From CAYSHJ01 sp964589725 (GTDB taxonomy: Bacteria; Planctomycetota; Planctomycetia; Planctomycetales; Planctomycetaceae): a stretch of 7,820 nucleotides of DNA. The number at the start of each line of letters is the position of its first letter. The stretch's first letter is position 1. The stretch is from positions 1 through 7,820 of the forward strand of contig CAZPUJ010000739.1 of the NCBI GenBank assembly GCA_964589725.1, in the 5' to 3' direction. The notes below the pieces were generated by a model. That model was not told the DNA's origin and did not search any database. It saw only the letters and a program-made list of their open reading frames with translations. Positions 5,631-7,820 of this stretch are shown here, in pieces. Position numbers and translations under genes: made by a program.

Positions 5631-6646
5631 AGGTGTGGAACGCAATCAGCGGCGAGACGACTCTCACGCTTAAAAGGCACACTCTGTCTGTCACTTGCCT
5701 TGTATTCAGCCCGGACGGACAGCGGATGGCGTCAGGAAGCGGGGATCGCACGGTTGAAGTCTGGAATGCGACGACCGGTCAGGAGAGACACGAGTTGAGA
5801 GGCCACGAGGGTGAAGTTACTAGCATTGCATTCAGTCCGGACGGTCAGCGGCTGGCATCGGCAAGCCAGGATGGGACGATCAAGATATGGACGACCACGA
5901 GCGGCCAGGAGTTGCTGACGTTGAAAGGTCACGACTACTCCGTCAATAGTGTGGCATTAAGTCCCGATGGCCGACTGCTCGCGTCGTCAGGTGACGACGG
6001 AACGGTGAGGGTTTGGGATTCGACGACCGGCAAGGAGACGCTCACGTTGAAAGGACACACGAATGTTGAAAACGCGGCGTTTAGTCCCGACGGGAAACGG
6101 CTGGCCTCTGCAAGCAAGGATGGGACCGTGAAGGTGTGGCACGCAATGAGCGGCAAGGAGATATTCACACTCAAAGGACACTCAAGTTGGGTCATGAGCG
6201 TGGCGTTCAGTCCGGACGGTCACCGGCTCGCCTCGGCGAGTGCGGATCACAAGGTGAAAATCTGGAAAGCGAGTGACGGCCAGGAGATTATTCTGGAAGG
6301 GGGCAGCATCGTGGGGAGGAGTGTGGCGTTTAGTCCGGATGGTGCGCGGTTAGCGACGACAAGCGGAGACGGGACGGTGAAATTATGGGACGCCACGAGC
6401 GGGAAAGAGTTGCTTACATTTAAGGCGAACACACGCCACGAGAGCACGACGGTGGCCTTCAGCCCGGACGGAACGCGATTGGCCACCACCAGCATCGGCG
6501 AGTTGACGGTGTGTGACACGGCAACTGGACAAGATCTGCTCACTCTGGAAGGACATAGATTTAAAGTCACAGGCATTGAGTTTAGTCCGGACGGCCTGCG
6601 CCTGGCCTCGGCAAGTGCTGATGGAACGGCGAAGCTGTGGGACGCA
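5445..6646 (+). repeat. ten WD40 DNA repeats of about 126 bp
   Basis: The FSPDG codons that mark each unit begin at 5445, 5571, 5705, 5831, 5957, 6080, 6206, 6329, 6458 and 6581. Spacing is 123-129 nt, usually 126 (42 codons), except the second gap of 134, which is 126 plus the 8-bp duplication. Most units read FSPDGxRLASASxDGTVKVWDA, typical of WD40 blades. Unit 9 has lost the VWD end (LTVCDTA), and units 6 and 8 are each preceded by a blade one codon shorter. Ten blades exceed the usual seven of one propeller. Confidence 0.88.
5605..5620 (+). repeat. 8-bp tandem duplication (ACAGAGAA x2) causing a frameshift
   Basis: ACAGAGAA occurs at 5605-5612 and again at 5613-5620. Deleting one copy restores the second WD40 unit exactly as LASANREGTVKVWNA, and restores the spacing between units 2 and 3 to 126 nt. 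With both copies the frame runs into TGA at 5628. This is a simple slippage-type event in a purine-rich stretch. Confidence 0.92.
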
Positions 6647-6820
6647 CGTCCGTGGACGCCGGAGTTGCGAGCGGAGCGTGAGGCGTTGAGTCTGATCCAC
6701 TTTCTGAGTACTCAAGGCAAACCGCAGTCCGAATGGCTCGCCGCCATTGCCGTCGATCCAACCATCACCGAACCCGTCCGCCAGCGAGCCCTCCAATTCG
6801 CCCGCGAGTGGAAGCCCTAG
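5621..6820 (+). CDS. kinase fragment 3: WD40 units 2-10 and C-terminal tail
   Basis: About 399 residues in the frame following the 8-bp duplication. It begins inside WD40 unit 2 (GTVKVWNA) and carries eight more complete units with the FSPDGxRLASAS...VW pattern, then a tail of about 55 residues, WTPELRAEREALSL...ALQFAREWKP, that typically closes planctomycete kinase-WD40 proteins. No ATG with a ribosome binding site precedes it; the frame extends back to 5501 only as out-of-frame translation of WD40 unit 1-2. WD40 propellers serve as protein-binding scaffolds; in the intact gene this part would follow the membrane helix, hence lie on the far side of the membrane from the kinase if topology follows the usual plan (inference). 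It cannot be expressed with the kinase here without two or three frame changes. Confidence 0.75.
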   Translation, partial: GTVKVWNAISGETTLTLKRHTLSVTCLVFSPDGQRMASGSGDRTVEVWNATTGQERHELRGHEGEVTSIAFSPDGQRLASASQDGTIKIWTTTSGQELLTLKGHDYSVNSVALSPDGRLLASSGDDGTVRVWDSTTGKETLTLKGHTNVENAAFSPDGKRLASASKDGTVKVWHAMSGKEIFTLKGHSSWVMSVAFSPDGHRLASASADHKVKIWKASDGQEIILEGGSIVGRSVAFSPDGARLATTSGDGTVKLWDATSGKELLTFKANTRHESTTVAFSPDGTRLATTSIGELTVCDTATGQDLLTLEGHRFKVTGIEFSPDGLRLASASADGTAKLWDARPWTPELRAEREALSLIHFLSTQGKPQSEWLAAIAVDPTITEPVRQRALQFAREWKP

Positions 6821-6827
6821 GATGGGG

Positions 6828-6857
6828 TTGGTGACGGGCAAAGTGGCGTGATATATT
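6828..6857 (+). promoter_or_regulatory. possible extended -10 promoter of the toxin-antitoxin operon
   Basis: TGATATATT (6849-6857) matches an extended -10 element, with TATATT one base from consensus. TTGGTG at 6828-6833 lies 18 nt before it as a weak -35. A perfect 8-bp palindrome CGGTACCG follows at 6869-6876, near the expected transcript start, and could be an operator for autoregulation. By-eye consensus match only. Confidence 0.4.
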
Positions 6858-6903
6858 CGCGTCCTGACCGGTACCGATGAGTTTCGTGATGCGAGGCCCA
6901 AAA

Positions 6904-7143
6904 ATGACTCAATTGATTCTGGAACCAAATCTCCGCTCGCGCTTCGGACAGACAGATTCCGAAGTCGAGTTGCGAGACGAACGAGGGGAGTTGGTCGGCT
7001 ACTTCGTGCCGCCTCTGCTGCACCGCGAGTTAATTCTGGCTTGGTCGCGGACACACGTTTCGGACGACGAGTTAGAACTTGCTCGGCGCGGGCCGGCGGG
7101 GCGTCCTCTTGCGAAAATCCTCACGGACTTGGATCAGCAATGA
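6904..7143 (+). CDS. antitoxin of a RelE/ParE-type toxin-antitoxin pair
   Basis: 79 residues beginning MTQLILEPNL. The sequence has a short beta-rich N-terminal half (VELRDERGELVGYFVPP), a helix (HRELILAWSR), and a C-terminal arm with GRPLAKILTDLDQQ. This pattern is what I recall from small antitoxins found next to ParE-like toxins in planctomycetes and cyanobacteria; I recognise it by layout and wording rather than by a named family. No helix-turn-helix or ribbon-helix-helix is obvious. The ATG at 6904 is preferred to the in-frame ATG at 6877 because GAGG stands 7 nt before it. The stop overlaps the toxin start as ATGA, implying translational coupling. It lies 83 nt after the broken kinase and probably has its own promoter at 6828-6857. 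Confidence 0.68.
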   Translation: MTQLILEPNLRSRFGQTDSEVELRDERGELVGYFVPPLLHRELILAWSRTHVSDDELELARRGPAGRPLAKILTDLDQQ

Positions 7144-7421
7144 AGTTCACGGTCGTCTGGAAGGCCACGGCCGAAGCGCAACTCGCCCAACTTTGGATGA
7201 CGGCCACCGATCGCAAGGCGATCCGCGAAGCTGCCGACGCAATCGAATTTGTCCTTCGCTCCGATCCCGTCTCCTTTGGCGAATCTCGTGATTCTCAAAC
7301 GCGAGTCGCGATCATCACCCCGCTGGTCGTCCACTTTGAAGTCCACGAAGACGACCGCCAAGTCATCGTCCTCACGTTGCACGCCATCCCGCCTTCTTGG
7401 CATGACCGTTCCAATTCCTGA
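7140..7421 (+). CDS. RelE/ParE superfamily toxin
   Basis: 93 residues, starting at the ATG that overlaps the antitoxin stop (ATGA at 7140-7143). The layout is that of RelE/ParE proteins: a first strand MKFTVVWKATAEAQL, a helix pair (LAQLWMTATDRKAIREAADAIEFVLRSDP, given here only as its extent, about residues 16-45), a GES-R turn (FGESRDSQTRVAI) and two late strands (PLVVHFEVHEDD and RQVIVLTLH). Members either cut mRNA at the ribosome or poison gyrase; the sequence does not say which. The C-terminus adds about ten residues, AIPPSWHDRSNS, beyond the usual last strand. Tight overlap and antitoxin-first order are typical of type II modules. Activity is unproven. Confidence 0.78.
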   Translation: MKFTVVWKATAEAQLAQLWMTATDRKAIREAADAIEFVLRSDPVSFGESRDSQTRVAIITPLVVHFEVHEDDRQVIVLTLHAIPPSWHDRSNS

Positions 7422-7467
7422 ACCCAATCTTTGCATGAGCGATGCAGATGTGAAACGCGCGCCGTAG

Positions 7468-7629
7468 ACGCCGGAGTTGCGAGCGCAGCGTGAGGCGTTG
7501 AGTCTGATCCGCTTTCTGACTGACCAAGACCAATCCCAGTCCGAATGGCTCGCCGACATTGCCGCCGATCAAACCATCACCGAACCCGTCCGTCAGCGGG
7601 CCCTCCAATTCGCCCGCGAGTGGACGTGA
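7468..7629 (+). pseudogene. orphan C-terminal tail of a kinase-WD40 protein
   Basis: 53 codons plus a stop (TPELRAQREALSL ... ALQFAREWT) align without gaps to the tail of the kinase-WD40 gene at 6657-6815: 42 of 53 residues and, by hand count, 143 of 159 bases agree. Immediately before it the kinase tryptophan codon TGG is a TAG stop (7465-7467), and no WD40 unit, start or ribosome site precedes it. Fourteen of the sixteen base differences change the protein, as expected for sequence without purifying selection. It begins about 46 nt after the toxin gene. Most likely it is the remnant of a second, paralogous kinase gene, or of a duplication that also framed the toxin-antitoxin module. Confidence 0.82.
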
Positions 7630-7638
7630 TTTGGGAGT

Positions 7639-7656
7639 GCGGTGGCTTGTCACCGC
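7639..7656. terminator. possible stem-loop between convergent units
   Basis: GCGGTG (7639-7644) pairs with CACCGC (7651-7656) around a 6-nt loop. It lies between the orphan tail on the plus strand and the DUF1501 gene end on the minus strand, where a terminator would fit, but there is no T-run on either side. It could instead be another small palindromic repeat. Confidence 0.3.
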
Positions 7657-7688
7657 TTGCGCAGTGGACTTCGATCTCGCCGTGAAAT

Positions 7689-7820
7689 TCACGCGATGAG
7701 TTCTTTGATCCCTGCATAAGCCGGATCGGCGATCGGTTGAGGGCGGCCACCGATGTCGAAGGAACCGGTCGAGTCCACGCCCAGGGCTTGCAGGTACGTG
7801 TGGAACAGGTGACCGGCGGT
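7689..7820 (-). CDS. DUF1501 family protein, C-terminal end only
   Basis: On the minus strand an open frame enters from the right edge and stops at TGA (7691-7689), giving the last 43 residues. They read TAGHLFHTYLQALGVDS, then FDIGGRPQPIADPAYAGI and KELIA. This matches the usual end of DUF1501 proteins: a helix with LGVD or LGID, a GRP turn and a final short helix, as in the two other DUF1501 genes here (YKLLGID...GRPQYL; FGLDHSQL). The rest of the gene lies beyond the window, so nothing can be said about signal or active motifs. The identification rests on a short segment and is correspondingly less certain. Confidence 0.7.
   Translation of the reverse strand, partial: TAGHLFHTYLQALGVDSTGSFDIGGRPQPIADPAYAGIKELIA

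Larger units (their letters stand above)
3736..6820 (+). pseudogene. membrane-anchored Ser/Thr kinase with WD40 propeller, broken by three frame lesions
   Basis: One ancestral gene, read by joining frames at 3736-4548, 4550-4615, 4644-5612 and 5621-6820, gives about 1015 residues. Domain order: a planctomycete kinase N-terminal region (RIDALCDEFEVEFRAG...), a low-complexity linker, a Hanks-type kinase domain, one membrane helix, a short helical linker, a RGFEWYYWEHLCH junction, ten WD40 repeats, and a tail ending ALQFAREW. Lesions: an extra C in 4547-4549; a 28-nt palindrome at 4616-4643 between the catalytic loop and DFG; and an 8-bp tandem duplication at 5605-5620. Outside these points every part keeps conserved motifs and an open frame, so the damage is recent or some of it is sequencing error. 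The start has GGAG 6 nt upstream. As it stands no full-length or catalytically complete kinase can be made. Neither neighbour forms an operon with it. Confidence 0.85.

Noticed and set aside
4680..5645. Long minus-strand open frame of 321 codons opposite the kinase
   Set aside because: Its translation is Arg/Gln-rich and mirrors the plus-strand kinase and WD40 codons; the plus strand carries all the conserved motifs. The same holds for minus-strand frames at 514-1143, 1633-2538, 2569-3057 and 6383-7054.
5732..6576. Repetitive minus-strand frames with recurring PSGLNA patterns opposite the WD40 region
   Set aside because: They are the antisense reading of the repeated FSPDG codons and repeat only because the WD40 DNA does.
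7079..7291. Alternative plus-strand frame across the toxin-antitoxin junction
   Set aside because: It overlaps both genes in a third frame, has no ribosome site, and yields an Arg/Ser-rich sequence without homology to anything I recognise.

Overview
The window looks like a piece of a planctomycete chromosome. Three genes of the DUF1501 family (abundant in Planctomycetota), a Ser/Thr kinase carrying a WD40 propeller on the same chain, a high GC content judged by eye, and a RelE/ParE-type toxin-antitoxin pair all point that way. This is inference from gene families; no marker gene is present.

Layout from left to right: a DUF1501 protein lacking its N-terminus (1-1200, +); a 357-nt gap holding an inverted pair of small GTAG-headed palindromes around a 20-bp tandem repeat; a complete Tat-exported DUF1501 protein (1558-2859, +); a bidirectional terminator; a small Rieske ferredoxin on the minus strand (2942-3277); a 458-nt gap with a second GTAG-headed inverted pair, one arm of which is interrupted by a MITE-like element of about 141 bp; a large Ser/Thr kinase-WD40 gene (3736-6820, +) broken by three separate frame lesions; a two-gene toxin-antitoxin operon (6904-7421, +); an orphan fragment homologous to the C-terminal tail of the kinase (7468-7629); and the C-terminal end of a third DUF1501 gene on the minus strand (7689-7820).

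The intact genes do not form an obvious pathway. The DUF1501 proteins are exported proteins of unproven function, the Rieske protein is an electron carrier with no partner oxygenase nearby, and the toxin-antitoxin pair has its own likely promoter. The kinase would have been a membrane-anchored cytoplasmic kinase with a ten-repeat WD40 sensor or scaffold region of about 1015 residues, but it cannot be translated as one chain from this sequence.

The most unusual content is non-coding. Three unrelated short palindromic sequences all begin with GTAG, the mark of RAYT-associated REP elements known from other bacteria. One shows a compensatory base-pair change, one has been hit in its hairpin loop by another element with a duplicated target, and one sits inside the kinase gene with stop codons in all three forward frames. 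Together they suggest an active population of small palindromic mobile elements that is eroding the signalling gene.
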